This document shows, piece by piece, positions 38,837-47,802 of a stretch of 64,000 bases of DNA. The translations under genes and the position numbers were made by a program. The stretch is from Planctomyces sp. SH-PL62 (GTDB taxonomy: Bacteria; Planctomycetota; Planctomycetia; Planctomycetales; Planctomycetaceae). Each line of letters opens with the position of its first letter. The first letter of the stretch is position 1. The DNA lies in NCBI GenBank assembly GCA_945905295.1, contig CAMDPX010000001.1, positions 62,001-126,000 of the forward strand, given 5' to 3'. The notes beneath the pieces are model-generated. The model saw nothing but the letters and a program-made list of their open reading frames with translations, ran no database searches and was not told where the DNA came from.

Positions 38837-40679
38837 CATGAGTGCCACGGGAGTTGCCCTGGAACACGGGCACGATCATGACCACGCTCACGGTGCCCAC
38901 GGGCATCACGAGTTGTCGTTCGTCAAAAAATATGTGTTCTCGACCGACCACAAGATGATCGGCATGCAGTTCCTGTTCACGACGCTGCTGATGATGATGG
39001 TCGGCGGCGCGTTGGCGCTGGGGGTGCGCTGGCAGGTCGCGTTTCCGTGGACTTCGATGCCGTTGTTCGGGCCGTTGTTCGCCGAGTCGGGAGGGCAAAT
39101 CTCTCCTGAGTTCTACACGATGCTTTTCACCATGCACGCTACGGTGATGATCTTTCTGGTCATCATCCCGGTGCTGGCGGGGGCGTTCGGTAACTTCTTG
39201 ATTCCGCTGATGATCGGGGCCGACGACATGGCCTTCCCGGTGCTCAACATGTTGAGCTACTGGTTCATGATCCCTGCCATCGCCTGCTTTGGACTGAGCT
39301 TCTACTTCGGTGGAGCGGCCGCAGGTTGGACGGCCTACCCGTTGTTGGCCGACATCCGGGCCGCCGCTCCGTCCTCCGGTTCGGCTCAGACGTTCTGGCT
39401 GCTGGGGGTCACGTTCGTCGGTGTGTCGTCGATGATGGGATCGGTCAACTACATGACGACGATCATCAATATGCGTGCTCCCGGCATGACGCTGTTTCGC
39501 ATGCCGCTGACGATTTGGGCCATGTTGATCACGGCGATCTTGCAAGCGTTCGCGCTGCCGGTGCTGACGGCGGCGGGCTTTATGCAGGTCTTCGACCGGC
39601 TCGACTTTGGCGGACCGCTGGAAGGGATTCACACTGTCTTCTTCATTCCCGCGGGATTGGTCGTCAACAATGCCGACCCGACGGTTGGCGGCGGACAGCC
39701 ACTGTTGTGGCAGCACCTTTTCTGGTTTTACTCGCACCCGGCCGTTTACATCATGCTGCTGCCGGCGATGGGCATGGTCAGCGACATGCTGGCCTGCATG
39801 TGCCGGAAGCCGGTGTTTGGCTACAAGCCGATGGTGTTCTCGATGTCGGCGATCGCCGGGCTGGGCTTCATCGTGTGGGGCCACCACATGTTTATCAGCG
39901 GCATGAACCCCGCGCTCGGCATGACGTTCATGCTCTCTACGATCATGATCGCGCTCCCTTCCGCCGTGAAAGTCTTTAACTGGATCGGCACGATCTGGGG
40001 TGGCCGGTTGCAGTTCAATACGGTCACGCTTTATTGCGCCGCGTTCATTTCGATGTTCATCGTCGGTGGTCTGAGCGGCATCTTCATGGCGGCCGTCCCG
40101 GTCGACATCTACTTCCACGACACCTACATGATCGTGGCGCACTTCCATTACGTCGTATTCGGTACGACGTTGTTCGGTGTCTTCGCGGGAATTCAGTTCT
40201 GGTACCCGAAAATGTTCGGCCGGAAGATGAACGAGACGCTCGGCAAATGGCACTTCTTCCTGAGCTTCATCGGTTTCAACGGAGCGTTCTTCCCGATGCA
40301 CATGCTGGGCATCGCCGGCTTCCCCCGCCGCTACGCCGACCCGTACATCCATCCGTACCTCGAACACCTGATGCCGCTGAACCAGTTCATCACGGTCTCG
40401 GCCATCATCATGGGCTTTGGTCAATTCTTGCTGCTCTACAACTTCGGGACGAGCTGGTTCCTGGGCGAGAAGGCGGGCCGCAATCCGTGGGGTGCCAACG
40501 GCCTGGAATGGTCCGCTCCATCGCCGCCAGGTCACGGCAATTTCGATGTTCCACCGGTCTGTTATCGCGGGCCCTACGAGTACTCGAACCCGAACAACCC
40601 GGACCAAGACTTTTGGATGCAGACCGATCCGCCAAAGAGCAAGAAGAAGCCGGAAGGGGACGCTGGTCACGGGCATTAA
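38829..40679 (+). CDS. coxA: Cytochrome c oxidase subunit I
   Basis: STDHKMIGMQF, WLFWFYSHPAVYI-type motif (HLFWFYSHPAVYIMLLPAMG), HDTYMIVAHFHYV; His-rich N-terminus. Confidence 0.97.
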   Translation: MNNMSATGVALEHGHDHDHAHGAHGHHELSFVKKYVFSTDHKMIGMQFLFTTLLMMMVGGALALGVRWQVAFPWTSMPLFGPLFAESGGQISPEFYTMLFTMHATVMIFLVIIPVLAGAFGNFLIPLMIGADDMAFPVLNMLSYWFMIPAIACFGLSFYFGGAAAGWTAYPLLADIRAAAPSSGSAQTFWLLGVTFVGVSSMMGSVNYMTTIINMRAPGMTLFRMPLTIWAMLITAILQAFALPVLTAAGFMQVFDRLDFGGPLEGIHTVFFIPAGLVVNNADPTVGGGQPLLWQHLFWFYSHPAVYIMLLPAMGMVSDMLACMCRKPVFGYKPMVFSMSAIAGLGFIVWGHHMFISGMNPALGMTFMLSTIMIALPSAVKVFNWIGTIWGGRLQFNTVTLYCAAFISMFIVGGLSGIFMAAVPVDIYFHDTYMIVAHFHYVVFGTTLFGVFAGIQFWYPKMFGRKMNETLGKWHFFLSFIGFNGAFFPMHMLGIAGFPRRYADPYIHPYLEHLMPLNQFITVSAIIMGFGQFLLLYNFGTSWFLGEKAGRNPWGANGLEWSAPSPPGHGNFDVPPVCYRGPYEYSNPNNPDQDFWMQTDPPKSKKKPEGDAGHGH

Positions 40680-40680
40680 C

Positions 40681-40813
40681 TTTGGACTGCGGCGATTCAT
40701 CGCCGCTTTCCTTTGCGGCGGAGCCGCCTTTTCATTCGGACTCAAATTTTCAACCCATACAGAAAAGCGGCTCCGCCGCGATCCAAAGCGGCGATGAATC
40801 GCCGCACTCCAAA
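40681..40813. repeat. Large BIME-like palindrome between coxA and ctaA
   Basis: TTTGGACTGCGGCGATTCATCGCCGC ... GCGGCGATGAATCGCCGCACTCCAAA. Confidence 0.9.
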
Positions 40814-41803
40814 ATGACCACCTCCCTCCATCGTTGGTTGCATCGCTACGCCGTCTTGACGGCGGCGGTCGCGTTGTTGCCGATTGGGATGGGAGCGCTC
40901 GTAACGACGCTCGATGCGGGCATGGCGTTCATGGATTGGCCGACGTCCGACGGGCAGAACATGTTTCTGTATCCGTGGCTGCGAGACTTTCACGCGAATC
41001 GCGACAAGTTTGTCGAACACGGGCATCGCCTGGCCGGCAGCCTGATTGGATTGATGTCAATTGGGCTCGCGGTGCTTGCTCGAAAGTGTGAGCCGCGAAG
41101 TTGGATGCGGAATCTGGCGGTCGGCATTCTGGTCGCCGTCATTGCCCAGGGACTGCTGGGTGGCTTCCGAGTGATCGTTGATGCTCGTGTTGCCGCGCTG
41201 GTGCATGGCTCGTTCGCGTCACTGATCTTCGCGACGATCACCGTGTTCGCACTCGCGACGGGATCGAAGTGGGAGAGCAATAGTCAGGCTCCGCAGTCGG
41301 CCAACGCGATTTCGAGCGGCTTGAAGTTTCTGGCGATCGCAACTCCGTTGACGATCTTCGCTCAGTCGCTGCTGGGCGGTTTAGTGAGGCATCTCGGTCT
41401 CGCATTGCACGAACATTTGGCGGGCGCGATTCTGGCGACCGTGCTGACGGTCGCGGCCATCGTTGCGAGTTGGCGATCCGGCCATTCCTGGCTCCGTTCG
41501 GCGGCAGTCGGATTGTCGATCGTCTTGCTGGTCCAATTGGTTTTGGGTGCCGGTGCTTGGGTGACTCGATTTGGGTTTCCTCCGTCTGGGTATGTCGCGG
41601 TGCAGCAGGCTCCGGAACAGATTCTTTTCCGGACGGCTCATGCGGTGGCGGCGATGTTCGTATTGATGATGTCGGTGCAATTGGCGGCTCGCGTGCTGCG
41701 ATTGAGTTGGCTTAGTGGAGCACGTTTTCAACGTGCTGATTCAATGCACGGTCAGGCTGGCACGTTGGAAACGTGCCCCACGTTTGGGGGGGCCGTGCGA
41801 TGA
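40814..41803 (+). CDS. ctaA: Haem A synthase
   Basis: MGALVTTLDAGMAFMDWPTSDG, EHGHRLAGSLIG, HEHLAGA; true start 40814. Confidence 0.9.
   Translation: MTTSLHRWLHRYAVLTAAVALLPIGMGALVTTLDAGMAFMDWPTSDGQNMFLYPWLRDFHANRDKFVEHGHRLAGSLIGLMSIGLAVLARKCEPRSWMRNLAVGILVAVIAQGLLGGFRVIVDARVAALVHGSFASLIFATITVFALATGSKWESNSQAPQSANAISSGLKFLAIATPLTIFAQSLLGGLVRHLGLALHEHLAGAILATVLTVAAIVASWRSGHSWLRSAAVGLSIVLLVQLVLGAGAWVTRFGFPPSGYVAVQQAPEQILFRTAHAVAAMFVLMMSVQLAARVLRLSWLSGARFQRADSMHGQAGTLETCPTFGGAVR
41716..41781. repeat. BIME-like element inside the 3' end of ctaA
   Basis: GTGGAGCACGTTTTCAACGTGCTGA ... GGCACGTTGGAAACGTGCCCCAC. Confidence 0.9.
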
Positions 41804-42735
41804 GTGTTGTTCTCGATCCACAGGGCACGATGGAACTCGGCACGACGCTGACGGCGCGAGCGGATACGACTCCGCGGTGGCGCGAGTACCTGTCGCTGAC
41901 GAAGCCGCGAATCGCGGTGATGGGATTGGTGACAGTCGCGTTGGGATTCATGTTGGCGACGACGGCCGAATGGTCAGTCGCGACGTTAGGTCATGCGTTG
42001 TTCGGCATCGGATTGGTGGCGGCGAGTTGCAGTGCGCTCAATCAATGGTTGGAGCGTGACTCGGATCGGCTGATGGCTCGCACGGCGAATCGAGCATTGC
42101 CCAGCGGTCGATTGATGCCCAGCGAAGTCTTGTCGTTTGGTCTGCTGCTGGCCGTGGTCGGTCTGGCGGAATTGATGTGGTTTGTGAATGTTCTGACCGC
42201 GTTGCTGTCGGCGGCCACGCTGCTGCTGTACGTCGTGGTCTACACACCGCTCAAACGGCGCACGTCACTTTGCACGACGATTGGTGCGATCCCTGGTGCG
42301 ATGCCACCGGTGCTCGGCTGGGTCGCGGCGGGTGGCGAGTTGAATGCCGGTGCGTTCGCTCTGTTCGCGACATTGTTCGTCTGGCAGTTCCCTCACTTCC
42401 TGGCGATCGCTTGGCTGTACCGCGAGCAATATGCCTCGGCGGGTTTGCGAATGCTGCCTCAATCGCGGCCGGCTCCGCGAGTGACCGGTTGGTTGTGCGT
42501 CGGCTATGCGTTGGCACTGATTCCGGTCAGTTTGCTTTTGAAAGATGCGGCGCTGGCGGGGGATTGGTTTGCGTTGATCGCGGTGGTGCTCGGCGTGGGC
42601 TACGTCGCGTTTTCCGTTCGCTTTTTGCTAGCTGAGTCAGTCAAGACGGCTCGGCAGTTGTTGTGGTTCTCGTTGGTGTACTTGCCGGCGCTGTTGCTGG
42701 CTCTGACTTGGGATCATTGGAGATTGTTGAGTTAG
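41800..42735 (+). CDS. ctaB: Protohaem IX farnesyltransferase
   Basis: LTKPRIAVMGLVTVALGF, LNQWLERDSDRLMARTANRALPSGR, YTPLKRRTSLCTTIGAIPGAMPPVLGW; ATGA overlap with ctaA. Confidence 0.95.
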   Translation: MSVVLDPQGTMELGTTLTARADTTPRWREYLSLTKPRIAVMGLVTVALGFMLATTAEWSVATLGHALFGIGLVAASCSALNQWLERDSDRLMARTANRALPSGRLMPSEVLSFGLLLAVVGLAELMWFVNVLTALLSAATLLLYVVVYTPLKRRTSLCTTIGAIPGAMPPVLGWVAAGGELNAGAFALFATLFVWQFPHFLAIAWLYREQYASAGLRMLPQSRPAPRVTGWLCVGYALALIPVSLLLKDAALAGDWFALIAVVLGVGYVAFSVRFLLAESVKTARQLLWFSLVYLPALLLALTWDHWRLLS

Positions 42736-42742
42736 TTCGCTG

Positions 42743-42803
42743 GTAGTGACCGCATTCATGCGGTCGTGTCATGACGGTTTGACCGCATGAATGCGGTCAC
42801 TAC
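42743..42803. repeat. BIME-like element, loop-TTCA family
   Basis: GTAGTGACCGCATTCATGCGGTC ... GACCGCATGAATGCGGTCACTAC. Confidence 0.93.
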
Positions 42804-42820
42804 GAGCGCGGGAAGTCAAA

Positions 42821-43834
42821 ATGTCGCACGCACCTTCACACGCGGTTCCGCCTATCAAGATGGGGTTGGCCATTCCCAACTCCAAGCTGTGTATGTGGCT
42901 GTTCCTCGGCACCGAAATCATGTTCTTCACGGCGTTCATCGGCACCTACATGGTGCTGCGACTGGGCTCCAAGGGCTGGCCGACCGACCCGGAAGTGACG
43001 CACATTCGTGTCGCGGCGGGTGGCATCAATACGTTCGTGCTGATCCTGTCGAGCTACTTTGTCGTGGTCGCTCACGAGGCGATGAGTTTGAAGAATTTCG
43101 AGAAAGCCCGTGCCTTCTTGAAATGGACGTTCGCGCTGGCCGTGGTCTTTCTGGGGATCAAGTCCTACGAGTACTACGGCAAGATTGACCACGACATTCT
43201 GCCGGGACACATCGCGGAGAACGATCAACAGGCGAAGTACAAAGTCTTGAAGGAATCGGAGAAGGCGGTTGCTTGGCGGCTGGATCAACTGGTCAGCAAG
43301 GCGAAGTCACTGAATGCGTTTGAAAAACTTCCGGAGCCCGCAAATGATCCGAGCAAGCTCCGCAAGGCGCTGGTCGATGCAGCCGGGAAACTGAAGGGCT
43401 CGGACAAGCCGGCGGAAGCCGCGGCCGCCGAGGAGTTCAAGGAGTTCGATGAACCGGATGCGGCCGACCCGTCGAAGTCGACGATGTTCAGCCGCTTCAA
43501 GGCGATGAAGAAGGACATCCAATCCGAGACTGTGCCGCTTTCAGAAATTCAGCACCAACTCGAAGGATTGAAGTCGAATGAGCAGTGGGGCTTCGTCTTC
43601 AAGTCGGTGCATGAACCGCATCCGATTCTGTACGGCAATATTTTTGCCTCGTGCTACTTCCTGATGACCGGCTTCCATGCGCTGCACGTCATCATCGGCA
43701 TGATCCTGTTCGCCATCGTCCTGAAGCAGCCGAAGCTCGAAGGTTGGCACGACTTCGTGGAGAACAGCGGCCTGTATTGGCACTTCGTCGACTTGGTGTG
43801 GATCTTCTTGTTTCCGTTGCTCTATATCGTTTGA
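42821..43834 (+). CDS. coxC: Cytochrome c oxidase subunit III with large soluble insertion
   Basis: LCMWLFLGTEIMFFTAFIGTYMVLR...TGFHALHVIIGMI...YWHFVDLVWIFLFPLLYIV; charged insert between helices. Confidence 0.93.
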   Translation: MSHAPSHAVPPIKMGLAIPNSKLCMWLFLGTEIMFFTAFIGTYMVLRLGSKGWPTDPEVTHIRVAAGGINTFVLILSSYFVVVAHEAMSLKNFEKARAFLKWTFALAVVFLGIKSYEYYGKIDHDILPGHIAENDQQAKYKVLKESEKAVAWRLDQLVSKAKSLNAFEKLPEPANDPSKLRKALVDAAGKLKGSDKPAEAAAAEEFKEFDEPDAADPSKSTMFSRFKAMKKDIQSETVPLSEIQHQLEGLKSNEQWGFVFKSVHEPHPILYGNIFASCYFLMTGFHALHVIIGMILFAIVLKQPKLEGWHDFVENSGLYWHFVDLVWIFLFPLLYIV

Positions 43835-43916
43835 AGCCACTCTCGCTAGCGCGAAGGCCAACGAGCCACCGGCACAGGGCCGGTGGGGTTGAGAGAGATC
43901 AAAAAGGTTTTCAGTT

Positions 43917-44297
43917 ATGCACGACGATCATTCGCATCACGAACATCCTAAGTACGCCTTGATTTTTGCGGCGCTGTGCGTTTTCACGCTCATCTCGATC
44001 ATGGCCGACGTGGTGCAACTGCCATATGCAGTGAAAGTGGTGGCCGTGTTGTCGGTGGCGACGTGCAAGGCGCTGTGCGTGTTGGCGTGGTTCATGCACC
44101 TGAAGTTCGAGCGGGCTTGGAAGTATGTGTTGCTGGCTCCCACCACGATCCTCGCGCTGGGGCTGCCCCTGGCTCTGATGCCCGATGTTGGCGAGCACTA
44201 CTACACGCAGGAAGTTCCGCAGATGGATGACTACGCAGAGCATCTGGAACATCGGAAGCATGCGGCCGAGCATCACGGCGAGGCAGAGCCGGAGTAG
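43917..44297 (+). CDS. Cytochrome c oxidase subunit IV-like small membrane protein
   Basis: His-rich N-terminus, three TM helices, CVLAWFMHLKFERAWK; immediately after coxC. Confidence 0.85.
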   Translation: MHDDHSHHEHPKYALIFAALCVFTLISIMADVVQLPYAVKVVAVLSVATCKALCVLAWFMHLKFERAWKYVLLAPTTILALGLPLALMPDVGEHYYTQEVPQMDDYAEHLEHRKHAAEHHGEAEPE

Positions 44298-44341
44298 TCA
44301 ACTTGGAGCGCGGTGGTTGGGCTCCACCCTCCAGGAACATC

Positions 44342-45280
44342 ATGACCGCGATCTGCATTGATGATCTGACTCATGCCTACGGTGAGCGGCAAGCGCTCTG
44401 TGGCGTGACGTTCGAGATTCGTCGTGGCGAGATCTTCGGAGTGCTCGGCCCCAATGGCGGCGGCAAGACGACTCTGTTTCGTGTTCTCTCGACGCTGTTG
44501 CCGATTCAGTCTGGCCGAGTAACTGTCTTGGGCTTCGATGTGGCGGCGAACTCTGCGGACATTCGGCGGCGTATCGGCGTGACGTTTCAAGCTCCAAGTC
44601 TCGATCGGCGATTGACTGTGCGAGAGAACCTCGTTCATCAAGGGCATCTTTACGGGCTCAGTGGGCGAACGTTGGCGGCGCGCATTGACGATCGGCTGGC
44701 TCGATTGGGACTGAGCGATCGCCAGCACGCGTTGGTCAATTCGTTGTCGGGTGGCTTGCAACGCCGTGCGGAGATCGCCAAAGGGATGCTGCATGATCCG
44801 GAGTTACTGCTGCTCGACGAGCCGAGCACGGGACTCGATCCGGGTGCGCGGCACGATCTGTGGCGGTACTTGCTGCAGCTTCGCGATGAGAGTGGCGTGA
44901 CGGTCGTGGTCACGACGCATCTGATGGAGGAAGCAGAGAAGTGTGATCGGCTCGGCTTGCTGGATCGCGGGAAGCTGGTCGCGCTGGGAACTCCGGCGGA
45001 ATTGCGAGCGGAGATTGGTGGAGATTGTTTGACGATCTTGGCCGATGAGCCGGCTCGATTGTCGCAGTTGATCGTTGGACGATTCGGCATCGAGCCGAAG
45101 TTGTTCGGGCAATCGTTGCGGATTGAGAAGGCTCGTGGACACGAACTCTTGCGCGACTTGGTCGAAGCCTTCCCGAACGAGATCACGTCGGTGTCTTTGG
45201 GGAAGCCGTCTTTGGAAGATGTCTTTATTGCGAAGACGGGGCATCGGTTTTGGGATGAAGATGGAGCGGGAGTGAAATGA
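44342..45280 (+). CDS. ABC transporter ATP-binding protein
   Basis: GPNGGGKTTLFR, LSGGLQRRAEIAKGM, LLLDEPSTGLDPG. Confidence 0.95.
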   Translation: MTAICIDDLTHAYGERQALCGVTFEIRRGEIFGVLGPNGGGKTTLFRVLSTLLPIQSGRVTVLGFDVAANSADIRRRIGVTFQAPSLDRRLTVRENLVHQGHLYGLSGRTLAARIDDRLARLGLSDRQHALVNSLSGGLQRRAEIAKGMLHDPELLLLDEPSTGLDPGARHDLWRYLLQLRDESGVTVVVTTHLMEEAEKCDRLGLLDRGKLVALGTPAELRAEIGGDCLTILADEPARLSQLIVGRFGIEPKLFGQSLRIEKARGHELLRDLVEAFPNEITSVSLGKPSLEDVFIAKTGHRFWDEDGAGVK

Positions 45281-45326
45281 CACACCTTGCTTATGCCGAC
45301 AACACCTGTTGGTTGGGTTTGAATTG

Positions 45327-45418
45327 CTGACAGAAAAATGGGGGCAGAAAAAAGTGACGAATCAAATCTTGTGACGATGGGAAGTTGCCCCTTTTTTCTG
45401 CCCCCATTTTTCTGTCAG
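45327..45418. repeat. 28-bp perfect inverted repeat, 36-nt loop
   Basis: CTGACAGAAAAATGGGGGCAGAAAAAAG (45327-45354) / CTTTTTTCTGCCCCCATTTTTCTGTCAG (45391-45418). Confidence 0.95.
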
Positions 45419-45459
45419 TCGTCTCCGCAATTACTTGTTTGAATTTATTGAGAAGCCTG

Positions 45460-46326
45460 ATGACATCGGGAACGTCCGACAAATCGACTCATGAATCGGC
45501 AGCGTTCTTTTGGCTGCCGATCTGGACGCTGACGCTGCGCGAGTTGCTGCGGTTCTTTCGGCAACGGACTCGGGTGGTCGGGGCGTTGGGGCAGCCGTTG
45601 ATCTTCTGGGTGCTGTTCGGAGCGGGATTGCGTGGATCGTTTCAAGCTCCGGAGTGGGCGCCGGCGGAGATGACCTATCAGGAGTATTTCTTTCCCGGTG
45701 TGACGGTGATGATCGTGTTGTTCGCGGCGATCTTCTCGACGATCTCGATCATCGAGGATCGGCGCGAAGGATTCCTGCAAGGGGTGCTGGTGGCTCCGGT
45801 GCCGCGGTTGGCGTTGGTGCTGGGCAAGCTGACGGGCGGGACGTTGTTGGCTCTGATTCAGGCGGCGTTGTTTTTGGTGATCGGTCCGCTGTTGCAATTC
45901 GTTGGGCTGGCACCGAGCCTCGGTTGGCAACTCAGCGCTGGCGGGTGGTTGGCGATGATTGGGTTTCTCACCCTGGTGGCGTTCGCGTTGACGGCTTTGG
46001 GATACTCGATGGCGTGGTCGCTGGATTCGACGCAGGGGTTTCATGCGTTGATGAGCGTGTTTCTGATGCCGATGTGGTTATTGTCTGGCTCGTTCTTTCC
46101 GGTGCCAGAGTCGGGTTGGTTGTCGTGGGTGATGCGATTGAATCCGCTGACTTACGGCGTTGCTGGATTGCGTCGATTGATGTCTCCGCTGTTGGCAGAC
46201 GCCCCGGTGAGTGCTTCACTACCGAGCCTGATGTCCTGCCTCGGGGCGACGTGCGTGTTTTGTTTGGTGACGGTGACGCTGGCCGGCTGGCTGACTCATC
46301 GCAGGAGTGTGATCAATGTCCGATAG
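45460..46326 (+). CDS. ABC-2 type transporter permease
   Basis: Six hydrophobic segments, GFLQGVLVAPVPR, PMWLLSGSFFPV, follows ABC ATPase; start ATG 45460. Confidence 0.9.
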   Translation: MTSGTSDKSTHESAAFFWLPIWTLTLRELLRFFRQRTRVVGALGQPLIFWVLFGAGLRGSFQAPEWAPAEMTYQEYFFPGVTVMIVLFAAIFSTISIIEDRREGFLQGVLVAPVPRLALVLGKLTGGTLLALIQAALFLVIGPLLQFVGLAPSLGWQLSAGGWLAMIGFLTLVAFALTALGYSMAWSLDSTQGFHALMSVFLMPMWLLSGSFFPVPESGWLSWVMRLNPLTYGVAGLRRLMSPLLADAPVSASLPSLMSCLGATCVFCLVTVTLAGWLTHRRSVINVR

Positions 46327-47152
46327 CTCATCGTCAACGGACAATCGTGCGGCCGATGCGACTGGTGTTGTCGCCAAGCCCTTTGGATCGCCGGTGGGGA
46401 AACCTTTGATTGTGAAATCGTTGTTTGTCGTGAATGGCATCGTCTGTTGCGCGCTGGTGGCGGCGTGGGTGGCGTTTGGTACGCGCGGCCGGAACAACTC
46501 GGACGAGCCGAAGCCGTTTGCCAGTGCGACAGACATCACCGATGACGACGACGACGGTCGCCCGAAGGTCATCAAGATAGAAATGAAATGGCCGGAGTCG
46601 GGGATCGCCGATTTCGAGTTCACGGAACGGAGCGGCAAGGTCGTTCACAAAGAGGATCTCGTTGGGCATCCGTGGGTCGTGAGTTTCATCTTCACGCATT
46701 GCGCGGGACCGTGCTTCCGAGTGACCTCGGCGATGCGGCGGCTTCAAGACGAGTTCTTCCAAGACACCGACCTGCGGCTGGTGACGATCACGGTCGATCC
46801 GGAACGGGACAGCCCAGCGCAGCTCGCCAAGTATGCGAAGGACTTTCAGGCGTCGCCGGAGCGGTGGTTGTTTCTGACCGATCCCACCGGACTGAAGGAC
46901 AAGATTTATCCGCTGATCAACGGCAGCTTTCTGATGCCGGTGCAAGAAGCGACCGGTGCAATGCGGATCGAAGGGCACGAGTTCATCCACACGAACAACA
47001 TCTTGTTGGTCGATGAACGTGGCGTTGTGCAGGGCAAATGGAACTCGATCGACGACGCCAGCTTCGACCAACTGCGCCGCGAGCTGCGAAAGCGATTGAA
47101 GAAGACATCGGAAAAGAGTGTTCCAAGCGAAGCCGGCACGAAAACCGAATGA
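46316..47152 (+). CDS. SCO1/SenC-type copper chaperone
   Basis: FIFTHCAGPCFRVTSAM...LVTITVDPERDSP...HTNNILLVDERG. Confidence 0.93.
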   Translation: MSDSSSSTDNRAADATGVVAKPFGSPVGKPLIVKSLFVVNGIVCCALVAAWVAFGTRGRNNSDEPKPFASATDITDDDDDGRPKVIKIEMKWPESGIADFEFTERSGKVVHKEDLVGHPWVVSFIFTHCAGPCFRVTSAMRRLQDEFFQDTDLRLVTITVDPERDSPAQLAKYAKDFQASPERWLFLTDPTGLKDKIYPLINGSFLMPVQEATGAMRIEGHEFIHTNNILLVDERGVVQGKWNSIDDASFDQLRRELRKRLKKTSEKSVPSEAGTKTE

Positions 47153-47154
47153 CC

Positions 47155-47260
47155 GTAGTTCCAAGTTCGGTCGTCGCTGAACTCGCCAGAGTTCAGAGAG
47201 CCGCGACCGAAGTCTGAATTCTGGCGAATTCAGCTACGACTCGCTGGAACTTGGATCTAC
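47155..47260. repeat. Nested BIME-like element, inner loop-GCCA family
   Basis: GTAGTTCCAAGTTC...GCTGAACTCGCCAGAGTTCAG...CTGAATTCTGGCGAATTCAGCTAC...GAACTTGGATCTAC. Confidence 0.88.
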
Positions 47261-47263
47261 AGA

Positions 47264-47758
47264 ATGGTGAAGGACGTCATGACTCCAGATTGGGTGATGT
47301 GGTTGCCCGCGGTGAATGCCTCGTTGAATGGTGTGGCGACGGTCTTGCTGGTGCGCGGTTGGCAGCAGATTCATCGCGGTCAGCGAGTCGCTCACAAGCA
47401 GACGATGCTGGCGGCATTTGGCGTGTCGGTGGCGTTCTTGGCCTGCTATCTGACGTATCACTTCGCGTTGCAGCACTTCACGGGCAGCGGGTCGAAGAAG
47501 TTTGAGGGGGTCGGTTTCATTCGCCCCGTCTATTTCACGATCTTGATCAGCCACATCGTGCTGGCCGGCTTCGTGCCATTTCTGGCGGGGGCGGCGATCT
47601 GGTTGGGATTGAAGGCGGATCGGGCCGAAAGGCTCGGACAAACGGCGGATTGGAGCCGCCATCGCAAGATCGCCAAGGTGACGTTTCCGGTGTGGTTGTA
47701 TGTGTCGATCACGGGAGTGGTGATCTATTTCTTGGCATATCACTGGCCGAGTTCATAG
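47264..47758 (+). CDS. DUF420 membrane protein
   Basis: Small polytopic protein with HKQTMLAAFGVSVAFLACYLTYH, ILISHIVLAG, adjacent to SCO gene. Confidence 0.88.
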   Translation: MVKDVMTPDWVMWLPAVNASLNGVATVLLVRGWQQIHRGQRVAHKQTMLAAFGVSVAFLACYLTYHFALQHFTGSGSKKFEGVGFIRPVYFTILISHIVLAGFVPFLAGAAIWLGLKADRAERLGQTADWSRHRKIAKVTFPVWLYVSITGVVIYFLAYHWPSS

Positions 47759-47802
47759 ACTCCGGCTGATGGTTACGCTTCGGGTTCGTGAGGATTGAGA
47801 TC

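Noticed and set aside
38820-40745. 641-aa minus-strand ORF
   Set aside because: Antisense to coxA; Arg/His/Asp-rich, no motifs.
43876-43896. CCACCGGCACAGGGCCGGTGG hairpin after coxC
   Set aside because: Single short hairpin without GTAG ends or T-tract; too weak to assign to the REP class or as a terminator.
45327-45418. Simple rho-independent terminator
   Set aside because: Stem is unusually long and perfect with a 36-nt loop and lies between two functionally coupled genes; a terminator role is possible but not the simplest reading.
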